This document shows positions 1 to 9,476 of a stretch of 64,000 bases of DNA, piece after piece (position 1 is the stretch's first letter; each line of letters starts with the position of its first letter). Below the pieces are notes generated by a model. That model worked only from the letters and a program-made list of their open reading frames with translations, was not told the origin of the DNA and did not search any database. This DNA comes from Arenibacter troitsensis. GTDB taxonomy: Bacteria; Bacteroidota; Bacteroidia; Flavobacteriales; Flavobacteriaceae. The translations under genes and the position numbers were made by a program. The DNA lies in contig NZ_FXAO01000006.1 of assembly GCF_900177645.1 (NCBI RefSeq), forward strand, positions 62,001 through 126,000, read 5' to 3'.

Positions 1-356
1 GTACTGTTAAGGATGTTGGGGGTCTGTCGGTAATAGAACGCTTGAAATTCCCTGTTAAAAGCCAGAATATACCCATTACAATAATTCTCTATATTCATAA
101 GATGTGTACGTCCTGGCGAGATGACATGGATACTTTTGGAAGAAATTTCATAATTCTCAAAATCCAGAATATGGTTCCCAGATCCTTCTATAAAAATACA
201 GATTTCAAAAAAATTATGTCTATGGGGATGATTGGTAGGAAAGGGAACATGGGGAAGGGGTGTATTCGTCGTATTTTGGTCCTTAAACCGATAAAGCCTA
301 AAAATACCATCCAATTCCTTTTCTCCTTCAATTGAGTACAAGGGTGTTTTGTTCAT
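1..356 (-). CDS. AraC-family regulator, N-terminal part (cut by window edge)
   Basis: This reading frame is open from an ATG at 356 to the left window edge (118 codons), so the gene continues outside. The translation starts MNKTPLYSIEGEKELDG and contains HRHNFFEICIFIEGSG and ISPGRTHLMN. That is the pattern of the cupin-like sensor domain (AraC_binding) that precedes the two helix-turn-helix motifs in AraC-type activators. The DNA-binding half is not in the window. It is on the same strand as, and downstream of, the uronate/sugar operon at 546-6540, so it may be the local regulator of that operon, but this is inference. The family call rests on the sensor half alone. Confidence 0.75.
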   Translation of the reverse strand, partial: MNKTPLYSIEGEKELDGIFRLYRFKDQNTTNTPLPHVPFPTNHPHRHNFFEICIFIEGSGNHILDFENYEISSKSIHVISPGRTHLMNIENYCNGYILAFNREFQAFYYRQTPNILNS

Positions 357-545
357 TCCCACTTAAAAATATTAGAAAACGCGACTAATTCTTTATGAAA
401 TTTAAGATTTTTTAGGAGAAACATGGTTGGTATACCAAAAAAAACTGAAAGGTGCAGGTAATTGCCCTATAGTATTTTTACTAATTCAAGGAAAGACAGG
501 AAGTGAACCTTACCCTCTTTATATTCTTTTTAAAGCCATGGCAAA

Positions 546-1961
546 CTAGACTTTTCCGCTGTCCAGGTCTCCCTTTGGAGAAAAATGGTAGGTGAAAAGG
601 CCAAGCAAGGCCAAAAGTAGCATCAACATCAAATCCAAGCGAAGCCCCAAAACCATATTAGGGATAATGTTCAATAGCGAGCCTATAAAGAGCAACATCG
701 ACAGCAGGGTAAATACGGGCATTACCATTTTCAATTTTCTGGTACTGAAGAGGGCCGTAAATATCATAGGCGCCATTAAAGCCGTACCCGTAAAACTCGT
801 ACGGGCCAATAGCACAAGCTCATTGGATGCCAATAGGGAAAAAGCAAAGACCACCATTGCAAAGAAGACTATAGCCACCCGTGTTATGCCCAGCATTTTT
901 TTATCCTCCCCTGTCAAAAGGGACCTCAGTTCCCCGCCCAATGCAAAAATTTGTGAATCAGAAGTGGAAAGTGCCGCAGCTATTAATCCCAGAACGGCAA
1001 AGGCGGCCACCAAATTTGATTGGTCCGTAATTATGACGGCATGAATAAATTGGGCCGTATCCAGGTCGGGATAATTTACCGCCCCATACATTCCTATACA
1101 CAAGGTGGCAAAAATAATGATCAAGGCAAAAATGCCCAATCCTATGGCCATTCTGAACAACGATCTATAATTTTTCATAATGATGATCCTGGTCACCACC
1201 TGTGGCTGGGTAAAAGGGATCATGGTAATGGCAATAAGCGAAGCTATAAGGAATTGGGTAGTGAACAAACCATTGGGGCCAGGCACCGATAGCAGCTTTT
1301 CATTTACCTCTTCCACTTTCGCAAATAAATTCTCCATATTTCCAAAATAGGAAACACAGTTATAGGCAATGACGCTAATGACCAATAATAAAATAATCCC
1401 CTGTAGCATATCGCTATAAATAATGGCCTTCAACCCTCCCACCTCACTATAAATCAACACAATAAGAACTATTAAAATAGCCCATCCCCATATAGGCATC
1501 GCCTGGGGAAACGTGGCGTTCAAAAAAATAGCAATGCCCCTAATCTGTATAGCTACGTAGGGAACCAAAAAAATAAAGGCGCCCACAAAAGTGATATAGC
1601 CGGCAAATTTGTTTTTATAACATTGTACCATTAGGCCCGAAAGCCCCCTGAAATCTTTGCGCCTGGCTTTTTTTCTAAGATAATATCCCACTGAAATAAT
1701 CCCAAAGACCATTGCTGCATCAGAAAAGGCCAAAAATATCCATGAACCTACCCCATGGGTCCTAAAAAAATCGGGCATTCCGATCATGGTAAACGTACTA
1801 AAAAGGGTGGCCGCCAAAGTAAAAATACCAAGTACGGAGCCCACCTTGGAACCTGCCAAAAAATAGGAAGTAGAATCTTTATTCTTCTGTCTGGTAATAA
1901 GGGAGAAAGTGACCAGCACCCCTAAATAAACTATTGCTATTACTATAAAGATTGTTATCAT
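546..1961 (-). CDS. Sodium:solute symporter (SSS/SLC5 family)
   Basis: A 471-residue, strongly hydrophobic protein with about a dozen predicted membrane segments. The N-terminal YFLAGSKVGSVLGIFTLAA stretch and the later SEVGGLKAIIYSDMLQGIIL stretch are typical of sodium:solute symporters, which import sugars, uronates, vitamins or organic acids with Na+. It is the last gene of the minus-strand operon starting at 6540 and overlaps the preceding small membrane protein by 4 bp, so the two are probably translationally coupled. Context suggests import of a monosaccharide, disaccharide or uronate handled by the GH88-like hydrolase and the oxidoreductases upstream. The substrate cannot be read from the sequence. 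Confidence 0.9.
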   Translation of the reverse strand: MITIFIVIAIVYLGVLVTFSLITRQKNKDSTSYFLAGSKVGSVLGIFTLAATLFSTFTMIGMPDFFRTHGVGSWIFLAFSDAAMVFGIISVGYYLRKKARRKDFRGLSGLMVQCYKNKFAGYITFVGAFIFLVPYVAIQIRGIAIFLNATFPQAMPIWGWAILIVLIVLIYSEVGGLKAIIYSDMLQGIILLLVISVIAYNCVSYFGNMENLFAKVEEVNEKLLSVPGPNGLFTTQFLIASLIAITMIPFTQPQVVTRIIIMKNYRSLFRMAIGLGIFALIIIFATLCIGMYGAVNYPDLDTAQFIHAVIITDQSNLVAAFAVLGLIAAALSTSDSQIFALGGELRSLLTGEDKKMLGITRVAIVFFAMVVFAFSLLASNELVLLARTSFTGTALMAPMIFTALFSTRKLKMVMPVFTLLSMLLFIGSLLNIIPNMVLGLRLDLMLMLLLALLGLFTYHFSPKGDLDSGKV

Positions 1962-2185
1962 TCTTCCGTAGAATTATCACTTCCGGGATGCACCAAAGTT
2001 CCGAGAACGGTTAATAGAATAAGGAGGATGCTTAAAGTTATACTAACCCAAAGCACGTAAGGCATTCCAAACAGTTTTGGATCAAAAGTATCGCTTGCCA
2101 GTGCCAAAGGGCTAAGACCAAATGCGATAATCAAAAAGGCCGAAATGCAACATAACAGCCATAATTTTTCTTTGGTAGATTTCAT
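1958..2185 (-). CDS. Small two-helix membrane protein, probable symporter partner
   Basis: A 75-residue protein with two hydrophobic segments (about residues 8-30 and 43-64) separated by a short loop containing FDPKLFGMPYVLWVS. Size, topology and position directly before an SSS symporter resemble the small DUF3311/DUF997-type proteins that accompany some sodium symporters. Its stop overlaps the symporter start by 4 bp, supporting coupled expression. Its role as a subunit is inferred from context; the family match was made by eye. Confidence 0.6.
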   Translation of the reverse strand: MKSTKEKLWLLCCISAFLIIAFGLSPLALASDTFDPKLFGMPYVLWVSITLSILLILLTVLGTLVHPGSDNSTEE

Positions 2186-2296
2186 GATAGGTTATTTTTA
2201 GGGGCCAAAAAGCCCTAATTAATGCAGTTCATCCAAATGCCCTGCAGATTTAAACAATTTTGAAAGCTATAGAAAATCCCAAAGAAACCTATAGTT

Positions 2297-3073
2297 TTAT
2301 AGGCGTCCTATGGATAGTCCCCCATCCACCAAAACTACCTGTCCAGTGGAATACGCAAAATCTCCTTTTGCCAAGGTAGCAACTACTTTACCCACGTCAT
2401 TAGGTTCTCCCCACCTCCTCTGAACGGCAATACCTTCTTCGAACAATTTATCGTACTTGGCCTGCACCCCTGCTGTCATATCGGTCTTAATTATTCCAGG
2501 ACGTACTTCGTATACGGGAATATTAAAGTCCCCGAGCCTCACAGCGAACAATTGGGTCACCATACTCAATCCAGCTTTCGAGATACAATATTCCCCACGA
2601 TTAACGGAAGCCATGGTGGCAGAAACCGAAGAAATGTTTATGATACATCCACGAAAGTCAGGATCGATCTTTTGATGCGCTATCATCCCATTGGACACCA
2701 TTTGGGTCATAAAAAAAGAACCTTTTAGGTTGATCCCCAAAACCCTATCAAAACTTTCCTCAGTGGTTTCAAGGATGTCCTTCCTTTCCAAAGGGGCGAC
2801 CCCAGCATTATTGACCAGGACGTTCAACTGTCCAAAATTGTTTTGAATTTGTTGTATTATTCGCAACCTATCTTCACTATCCCCTACATTGCCGCGACAA
2901 TAAATTGCTTCAACCCCAAAATCCCGCAACTCTTCCAATACACTAGTTACCTCTGTTGTGGGCCTCATGCCATTGATAGCAATATTAAAACCAGCTTTTG
3001 CCAGATATTTCGCAATACTAAGTCCTATTCCTCTACTACCTCCGGTAACCAAGGCTGATTTTTTCGCTTTCAT
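2297..3073 (-). CDS. Short-chain dehydrogenase/reductase (SDR)
   Basis: A 258-residue classical SDR. The Rossmann nucleotide-binding motif TGGSRGIG is at the N-terminus, NNAG follows near residue 90, and the catalytic Tyr-Lys pair is in EYCISKAG, with a conserved C-terminal VDGG. Such enzymes oxidise or reduce sugar or uronate hydroxyls with NAD(P)H; automated annotation often calls this type 3-oxoacyl-ACP reductase. Here it lies between a Gfo/Idh/MocA oxidoreductase and a symporter downstream of a GH88-like hydrolase. A role in catabolism of an unsaturated uronate or related keto-sugar is therefore more likely than fatty-acid synthesis. The exact substrate is unknown. Confidence 0.88.
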   Translation of the reverse strand: MKAKKSALVTGGSRGIGLSIAKYLAKAGFNIAINGMRPTTEVTSVLEELRDFGVEAIYCRGNVGDSEDRLRIIQQIQNNFGQLNVLVNNAGVAPLERKDILETTEESFDRVLGINLKGSFFMTQMVSNGMIAHQKIDPDFRGCIINISSVSATMASVNRGEYCISKAGLSMVTQLFAVRLGDFNIPVYEVRPGIIKTDMTAGVQAKYDKLFEEGIAVQRRWGEPNDVGKVVATLAKGDFAYSTGQVVLVDGGLSIGRL

Positions 3074-3097
3074 ATAATAAACTTACTAAGTGTATGA

Positions 3098-4264
3098 TTA
3101 TAATTCCGGGATATCTACCCAAGCTCTTTTTGCCCAGCTTTCCAAGCCTTTTTCGGCCAATTGAACACCTTTTGCCCCCTCTAGTATAGACCATGGAAAG
3201 GGCTCGTCCTTTACAATATGTTTTAAGAACAATTCCCACTGCACCTTAAAGGCATTATCATAATCCTCTTGTTTTGGCACCAGGCTCCAATCCTCATAAA
3301 AATCTATAGGCTGTTTAATATCGGGGTTCCAAACCGGTTTTGGTGTACTCCCATAATGCTGTATATAACAATCACGGAGGCCTGCCACAGCGGACCCCTT
3401 AGTACCATCCACCTGAAGGGTCAAAAGATCGTCCCTTCGTACCCTGACCGTCCAGGAAGAATTAAAATTGGCTATTACCCCACCTTCCAATTCAAAAGTG
3501 GCGTATGCCGAATCATCGGCTGTACATTGGTAGCTATCTCCATTTTCATCCACGCGTTCTGGAATATGTGTTGCCCCGTAGCAGGAAACCGCTTTAACCT
3601 TACCAAAAAGATTATCCAGTACATACCGCCAATGGCATAACATATCTACTATGATACCTCCATCTTTCTCCTTAACATAGTTCCAACTCGGTCGCTGGGC
3701 CGCAATGGAATTCCCTTCGAATACCCAATATCCAAATTCCCCACGAACGGAAAGAATCTCCCCAAAAAACCCTTGCTCTTTGAGTCTTTTAATTTTCAGC
3801 ATCCCAGGAAGCCATAACTTATCCTGAACCACACCGTTCTTAAGGCTTTTCTGTTTACATAGTTGGTATAGTTCCAATACCTCTTCGGTAGATATCCCCA
3901 CGGGTTTTTCGCAGTAAATATGTTTTCCTGCCTTAATGGCCTTTTTAACGGCAGGCGCCCTTCTTCCGGTAGTTTGGGAATCAAAATACACCTGATAGTA
4001 GGGATCGCTCAGTACACTGTCAAGATCCGTCGTAAGCTTTTCTACCCCGGATATGGACTTTAGATGTTCCAATTTTGCCATGTTCCTCCCTACCAAAACT
4101 GGATCGGGCATTATAACTTCGGCTTCATTGACCTTTACACCACCCTGCTTGATTATCTCCACCATGGAACGCATTAAATGCTGATTGGTACCCATTCTTC
4201 CCGTAACCCCATTCATGATAATGCCTACCTTATGTACTTTCATAATTCCCAATTTTAATTTCAA
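3098..4264 (-). CDS. Gfo/Idh/MocA-family oxidoreductase
   Basis: A 388-residue protein with an N-terminal Rossmann domain (VGIIMNGVTGRMGTNQH at about residues 12-28) and the family motif HIYCEKPVGIS near residue 115, where the EKP lysine contacts cofactor and substrate. The C-terminal half is an alpha/beta domain (DGGIIVDMLCHWRYVLD, near residue 200). Members reversibly oxidise sugars, sugar acids or inositols with NAD(P). No signal peptide is seen, so it is cytoplasmic. It sits 12 bp after the TIM-barrel isomerase gene. The VTGRMG motif differs slightly from the usual GxGxxG. The substrate is not predictable from sequence. Confidence 0.88.
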   Translation of the reverse strand: MKLKLGIMKVHKVGIIMNGVTGRMGTNQHLMRSMVEIIKQGGVKVNEAEVIMPDPVLVGRNMAKLEHLKSISGVEKLTTDLDSVLSDPYYQVYFDSQTTGRRAPAVKKAIKAGKHIYCEKPVGISTEEVLELYQLCKQKSLKNGVVQDKLWLPGMLKIKRLKEQGFFGEILSVRGEFGYWVFEGNSIAAQRPSWNYVKEKDGGIIVDMLCHWRYVLDNLFGKVKAVSCYGATHIPERVDENGDSYQCTADDSAYATFELEGGVIANFNSSWTVRVRRDDLLTLQVDGTKGSAVAGLRDCYIQHYGSTPKPVWNPDIKQPIDFYEDWSLVPKQEDYDNAFKVQWELFLKHIVKDEPFPWSILEGAKGVQLAEKGLESWAKRAWVDIPEL

Positions 4265-4276
4265 TAAATTTTAAAC

Positions 4277-5101
4277 CTAGCTTCTCCAATAATCGGAATA
4301 GCTTTTAACAATCTTATCCATAAATTTCTTTTGGTCCTGCTTCCAAAATTTTTCAGAAAATATTTCCACTTCGTGAAAACCTTCAAAACCCGATTTTATC
4401 ACCCATTTTTTTATTTGATCCAATTTAATGCATCCCTCCCCCATTAAACCTCGATCTAACAAAAGGTCAGTAGTCGGAACGTTCCAATCACAAATATGGA
4501 AAGCGGAAAAATTGCCATGTTCCTGACATCTATAGATCTCTTTTTCCAGGTCGGGATCCCACCACAGATGGTAGACGTCTACCGCAACTCCTACCCATTC
4601 GGAAGCTATAGCTTCTGCCATGACATTCGCTTGTCTCAAGGTGTTTATGGCCGATCTGGTATCGGCATACATTGGATGAAGGGGCTCTATGGTCAATTGC
4701 ACCTTGTTTTCTGCGGCATAATGAACAATATCTTCTATTCCTCCTTGAATTTGCTTACGCGATTCCTCAAGATCTAAATTGGGTTCCGCTCCACAGACCA
4801 GAACTAGCATAGGAGCTCCCAGTTCGGCAGCCTCGTCGATCATTTTTTTATTATCATGAATGGCCTTGTCTCTTTTTGCCTTGCTGGAATGGGGAAAGAA
4901 ACCTCCCCTCACATAGGACACTACTTCCAAGTTATTTTCCCGTATAAGATCTCCACTTTTTAAAGGTCCCAATTCCTGGGCGCTATCCTGCCATACCGAA
5001 ACTCCCCTTACCCCAGATTCGGCGTAATGCTCCACAGCCTGAGTCAATTTCCAAGGCTTGGTGGTTATGGTATGCATGCACATTTTAGATAGATCTGCCA
5101 T
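4277..5101 (-). CDS. Sugar phosphate isomerase/epimerase-type TIM-barrel protein
   Basis: A 274-residue protein of the AP-endonuclease-2-like TIM-barrel superfamily. Visible metal-site candidates are the Glu in LTIEPLHPM, the Asp/His pair in VAVDVYHLWWDPDLE, the His in FHICDW, and the Glu in FHEVEIFSEKFW. Members include tagatose/fructose epimerases, hydroxypyruvate isomerase and inosose dehydratase, all acting on ketoses or keto-acids with a divalent metal. It begins 2 bp before the GH88-like gene ends and is followed 12 bp later by the Gfo/Idh/MocA gene. The likely job is isomerising the monosaccharide released upstream. Confidence 0.85.
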   Translation of the reverse strand: MADLSKMCMHTITTKPWKLTQAVEHYAESGVRGVSVWQDSAQELGPLKSGDLIRENNLEVVSYVRGGFFPHSSKAKRDKAIHDNKKMIDEAAELGAPMLVLVCGAEPNLDLEESRKQIQGGIEDIVHYAAENKVQLTIEPLHPMYADTRSAINTLRQANVMAEAIASEWVGVAVDVYHLWWDPDLEKEIYRCQEHGNFSAFHICDWNVPTTDLLLDRGLMGEGCIKLDQIKKWVIKSGFEGFHEVEIFSEKFWKQDQKKFMDKIVKSYSDYWRS

Positions 5102-5103
5102 AT

Positions 5104-6540
5104 TTATGCCCTTTCAGTGCTTCCAAAAAACGTATAGTATTTCTGATCGTCCATTAACCTTTGCAGGTACAAGCCCAGTTCCATGGCGTGGTAATCTCCC
5201 CACATACTGGATTCACCATTGGGTATTGTACTTCCTGCAGGAACATGGTCCCAGCCGTTGGGCCTATGGTATATAGAGTGCAATATCAGACCTTGGTGGT
5301 TAAGATCGGTACTCAAATAAGGCTCGCTAAAAATAGACTCCGAGCTAAGGAGTCCGGCCTGAATATATTTTTCGCCCTCTTTATCGCCCTTGTCCAACAA
5401 ATATTTCCCCAATCGCAATAAGCCTTGCGCACCTATAACGGCTGCCGAGCTATCTACGGGTTCAAAGGTATTATAGGGGTTGGAGCGTTTCTCCAAATAA
5501 TCATCCCCCAATTTGTATAGCAATGGGGCACCAGTATCCCAATAAGGAATTCCATCCGAAGCGGTCTTGGCAATAAAACAATCGCAAGTTGCCTTGGCCG
5601 CTTTCAAAAATATTGCCTCAATTTCCTCTCTACTTCCCAAGCCATCCAATTCGTCGTCCCCTACAGTTTCCAAAAACTCCAATTCCTCTGCGAAGCCCAA
5701 CATGGCCCAACTTAGGCCCCGGGTCCAAGTACTATAACCAGTATAGCCCTGTTGTGAGTTAGGACAACGAAAATTTCCGTCATTGGTATTAAAAACACAT
5801 TCATGGACCGTTCTACTTTCGGTATCATAACTATCCCTTCCTTCGCCGTAATAAACTGAATATTTGGCCGTGGCCAGGGCATGTATCACCCCTCTGTGAA
5901 GGAGACTAATTCTTTCATCGTTTTCCCCCATTAGTCCATGACCCAGTTTGTGGGCCACCATTAGGACCCTAACCGTCCTAATAGTATCCACGAACAAGGA
6001 ATGGGGGCCGTTAAAGGAATACATAAACCCTCCATTCTTAATGGGCGTCCATCTTTTAGCCTGGACCGCCCCGGAAACCTTAAGGGCCAACTCGTAAAAA
6101 TTACGTTCCCATTCCCGTTCAGGAATTCTACCCTCGTTCATTATTCGGAGTAAATTCCCATACGTACTCACATTATTAAAACCGTGGTCGTGTACTCCAA
6201 AATGGCTTACATGCGAGGCCATTTTATCTAAGGTATGTCTACGGGCCATTGTTAGGAATTCCTCCCTGCCAGTCACATCAAATTGCAATGCGGCGCAACC
6301 GTACTGAAAGCCTTGTGTCCATTCCGTCCAGCCCCTAGTCGTGTATTTTCCATTGATCGTAAACACAGGGGAGCCCTTGGAAGTATCGTAATTCTTATCT
6401 ATTGCTAAAATCTTTTGGCCTGATAATTTCCAAAAAACATTTAGTTTATCCCTTAAGTCCTCGGTTCTTTTTTGGTCCTTGATATTCATATAATCTTTAT
6501 AAGTGATGGCATGTTTCACAAATTTACCTTTCCATAGCAA
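5104..6540 (-). CDS. Glycoside hydrolase family 88-like unsaturated glucuronyl hydrolase
   Basis: A 478-residue protein with the (alpha/alpha)6-barrel motifs of unsaturated glucuronyl hydrolases: HDHGF around D118, SLFVDTIRTV around D185, YSTWTRGLSWAMLGFAEELE, PYWDTGAP and DSSAAVIGAQGL. D118 and D185 match the positions of the two acidic residues used for vinyl-ether hydration in GH88. These enzymes cleave the 4,5-unsaturated uronic acid left at chain ends by polysaccharide lyases. No signal peptide is visible, so it probably works in the cytoplasm. It is about 80 residues longer than a typical GH88. The true start may be the internal Met at residue 18 (position 6489). It is the first gene of the operon running to 546. 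Confidence 0.82.
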   Translation of the reverse strand: MLWKGKFVKHAITYKDYMNIKDQKRTEDLRDKLNVFWKLSGQKILAIDKNYDTSKGSPVFTINGKYTTRGWTEWTQGFQYGCAALQFDVTGREEFLTMARRHTLDKMASHVSHFGVHDHGFNNVSTYGNLLRIMNEGRIPEREWERNFYELALKVSGAVQAKRWTPIKNGGFMYSFNGPHSLFVDTIRTVRVLMVAHKLGHGLMGENDERISLLHRGVIHALATAKYSVYYGEGRDSYDTESRTVHECVFNTNDGNFRCPNSQQGYTGYSTWTRGLSWAMLGFAEELEFLETVGDDELDGLGSREEIEAIFLKAAKATCDCFIAKTASDGIPYWDTGAPLLYKLGDDYLEKRSNPYNTFEPVDSSAAVIGAQGLLRLGKYLLDKGDKEGEKYIQAGLLSSESIFSEPYLSTDLNHQGLILHSIYHRPNGWDHVPAGSTIPNGESSMWGDYHAMELGLYLQRLMDDQKYYTFFGSTERA

Positions 6541-7112
6541 AACAAATCCATGACAATTACTTCAAATGCTGGTACTTTTTCAATATTTACCAACGGAATT
6601 TCCTATTGCAGCACCTTGGTTTCCTTTAAGAGGGAATGAAAAAATTAAGGAAAGGATTTTCAATTCTTAGCCTGTCTTGCCTAAATATAATTGAATTCTT
6701 CGAAAAAATAAGAAACAGAGAAAACGGGGTTACCAAAAATTGAAATTAAAAATATTGGTAAATCCGCAAATTGACTATACTCCAAATCAAGTATTATCCA
6801 TGAAATAATAAGGCAAGTAAGATTTATTATCCACTCGATATTACAGAATATTCCAACCGACTAAAATTTGTAATCTACGCACAAGTCAGAATTGGCAAGA
6901 AAAAGAATGGTCTACTTTATGAATTTCATACAGGAATTTAAACGGTGTTTTAATTCAAGTTGCCGAGCCAAAATAGGAATCGGCCCCGGTACCTAAAGAA
7001 ATATACAAAGTCTATAATTTGAGGAGAATTAGGAATTAATTGGGAACGTACAATTTCCAATGATAAAAGAATAGAGGTAATAATCCAATTTTAAGAACGC
7101 TTTCCCGTATTT
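6541..7112. other. Intergenic region, no gene seen
   Basis: A 572-bp AT-rich stretch between the lipoprotein gene and the GH88-like operon, both on minus. It must hold the promoter of the operon reading left from 6540 and the 3' end of the lipoprotein transcript. No open frame, convincing hairpin terminator or canonical Bacteroidota promoter could be picked out by eye. Confidence 0.5.
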
Positions 7113-9293
7113 CTACCACCAAGTATAAAAATAGCCCGGACTTGAAAATGATTGGGGTCTTTCTCCTGTAAATATACTTTGATATGGAGGACATGATTTT
7201 TGAAAAGCCTTATTCCCTTTTAAAGTTTGCTCCAAAAATGATTCATAGGTTTCCATATTATCATATTTCCTCAATCCCACGCTTACAACTTCTAAATAAT
7301 TGTTCTGGTAATGATTGTAAATAGGATAATTTTGCAGTACAACAGGGATTTTTGGCAATGCTATATTTCCGTCCTTGTTACTATCGAAAAACACGTTCCA
7401 TTCATATGGGGCGCTTACATCATATCCTCCTTCCAAATAAATACTCCCTACTATATGCCCAGTCCCAGATTTTGTCAACGAGACTATTTTATTCTCAAAA
7501 GTGTAATCAATTGACCAATTGGGAACTACTATAATGTCCTTAGGCAAACCTATTCCTTTCTCTCTATAATTTCCAATATTTAATTCATAAGCATATTCAT
7601 AGAATTCCGTATTTAACTTATAATAAAAAGGAGAACGTATATATTGTCCATAACCATAAGACCATATGTTATGGTATAAATCGTTGTCTAAATCCTGTTG
7701 GTTGCGAAATCCGTATAATGTAAAATAACGGTCGCTATTGATGAACTCCTCGGGATTGGTCCTTAACTCCTTTTCCACTAAGTTTTCTACACTTAAATCC
7801 GAGAAATTAATTTCCAAATTGGCAGGGATCGGCCTATCCAGAAGCCGATAGTTATAAAAATTGTTCAATGGATTAAAACCATAAATGTAAATAGGACCAG
7901 ATTCAGCCATATGGTTTGAAGGAACAAAACTTTGGATTTGCCTTTCTCCTGACTGGGTACTGGAAAAATGATAATCGCGTCCATAACCAAACAGTTGGGT
8001 CGAGTCTGAAAAACCATTTACACTAACAATACTTGAACTAGAACCCGAATATCGGTTGGGTACTACTAATGTCATTTCATTAAGGTTCTGACGATTAATA
8101 TGGGAAAAACTATTTAGGTATGAGGCCACTCCATTTCTTCCTAAAGAAGCGAAGGTAATTGTGAAATCCCTTCCCAATTCAAATTCGCCAGTAGCATATA
8201 GTTTTACCACTCGCGTCTCGAAGATAATTTCCTTCATATCAATCAAATTACCGTCCAACTCAGAAGCAAACAAAAAATGATTAATAGAAATATTTGGACT
8301 TAGATATCCTTCAGGTATGTTCAAAGTAAATAATAATCTCAAAACATTAACATTCAAAAGCACTTCATTTGCATTGCCCAAGATGTCAACAGCCTTTATT
8401 TTTAGAATAGCTTCTCCAGCTGGATAGTTTTCCGGGTTAAAGTCAAATTTCACATTTAGTACTTCATCTGTGGAAAAGATTGTTCTGTCGTCGTAGAATA
8501 TTTCGACCAAACGTATATCGGAATATGCATCGAGTATGGAGGGATCAAGAGTTGTAAGTTGATCAATCAATTGCCCATCCTGTATAGCTTCGAGAGTTAT
8601 TTCAGGCCCAGAATTATCAACAATAAACTGCACACTATGATTACCTATGTTTCCGGCAATATCCTTTACCTCAATTTTAAAGTTGTTATCCCCCTCATTA
8701 AGATTTGCGGTGTCAATATTTAATTCATAGTTCTTATCATTGATATTTGCAATGATTACATCATTCATATACACCAATACTGAAGAAAGTTCTTCATTAT
8801 CCCTAACATCAAATGTCACAGGATTTGTACCACCTCCAATAATTAAGCCATTTGTTATGGAAACATTGGTAATAGAAGGTAGTTGAGCATCAATACGTAT
8901 ATTTTGATCCTTCGAGGAAGAATTACCGCTGCTGTCCGTCACTATAATCTTAAGAATGTAATCATCAAAACCTTCTGTTTTACCGACCTTTGAAACGAAA
9001 GACGTCAAATCAATGGTAATACTGTAAGGTGGTTTCGACTCCTCACCTACTTTTTCATCGTTTATAAACGCCTCCACTTTAGCGATTCCTCCTTCATCCT
9101 TTGCTTCCACATTGACAACGAATAAAGTGCTTACCACCACTATTCCATCTTCTGGCGTATTTGGCATACCTGCTATTGAAAAAGCTACTGTAGGAGCTGT
9201 AACATCAGGTATTTTCTCGGATTCAGAATCATTTGTACAAGAAAGCAACACAATTGAAATAAAGGTAGTCACGGCAATAATAAATCTGCGCAT
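7113..9293 (-). CDS. Surface lipoprotein with Ig-like domains, function unknown
   Basis: A 726-residue protein with a lipoprotein signal peptide (LLSC, lipidated Cys at residue 19) followed by an acidic DSES stretch, as in exported Bacteroidota lipoproteins. Residues about 30-135, 138-230 and 232-320 form three related Ig-like modules with recurring DxxGN loops (VTDSSGNSSS, VKDIAGNIGN, AVDILGNANE). The last 400 residues, rich in Tyr and Asn, match nothing I recognise. It stands alone on minus, directly left of the tRNA-Asp repeat bounding island 1. A cell-surface binding or adhesion role is plausible from the modules but not shown. Confidence 0.75.
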   Translation of the reverse strand: MRRFIIAVTTFISIVLLSCTNDSESEKIPDVTAPTVAFSIAGMPNTPEDGIVVVSTLFVVNVEAKDEGGIAKVEAFINDEKVGEESKPPYSITIDLTSFVSKVGKTEGFDDYILKIIVTDSSGNSSSKDQNIRIDAQLPSITNVSITNGLIIGGGTNPVTFDVRDNEELSSVLVYMNDVIIANINDKNYELNIDTANLNEGDNNFKIEVKDIAGNIGNHSVQFIVDNSGPEITLEAIQDGQLIDQLTTLDPSILDAYSDIRLVEIFYDDRTIFSTDEVLNVKFDFNPENYPAGEAILKIKAVDILGNANEVLLNVNVLRLLFTLNIPEGYLSPNISINHFLFASELDGNLIDMKEIIFETRVVKLYATGEFELGRDFTITFASLGRNGVASYLNSFSHINRQNLNEMTLVVPNRYSGSSSSIVSVNGFSDSTQLFGYGRDYHFSSTQSGERQIQSFVPSNHMAESGPIYIYGFNPLNNFYNYRLLDRPIPANLEINFSDLSVENLVEKELRTNPEEFINSDRYFTLYGFRNQQDLDNDLYHNIWSYGYGQYIRSPFYYKLNTEFYEYAYELNIGNYREKGIGLPKDIIVVPNWSIDYTFENKIVSLTKSGTGHIVGSIYLEGGYDVSAPYEWNVFFDSNKDGNIALPKIPVVLQNYPIYNHYQNNYLEVVSVGLRKYDNMETYESFLEQTLKGNKAFQKSCPPYQSIFTGERPQSFSSPGYFYTWW

Positions 9294-9444
9294 AAATTAG
9301 GGCTGAATAAAAACAATCGTCAATTTATTTAAAACGTAGACTAATACCTAAAAAACCCATTAAAATGTAATGTATTTCTGTTTAGGAACACAAAACGAAC
9401 TCAACTTGATCCCTTATTCATCCCCAGATTCGTCCCCCAAAATG

Positions 9445-9476
9445 AAAAAAGCCCTCAACTTGCGTTGAAGGCTTTT
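9445..9476 (-). terminator. Rho-independent terminator behind the tRNA-Asp fragment
   Basis: An inverted repeat (AAAGCCTTCAAC / GTTGAGGGCTTT on the minus strand, short loop) ends in a T-run at 9445-9450. It lies directly downstream, in minus orientation, of the tRNA-Asp 3' half, so it is the original tRNA terminator left with the fragment. Confidence 0.8.

Noticed and set aside
42-335. Plus-strand frame of 97 codons at the left edge
   Set aside because: The opposite strand holds the N-terminal domain of an AraC regulator with a clear cupin pattern; the plus frame is its shadow.
592-1292. Plus-strand frames inside the first symporter gene
   Set aside because: They are antisense to a well-supported membrane protein and their translations lack any recognisable domain.
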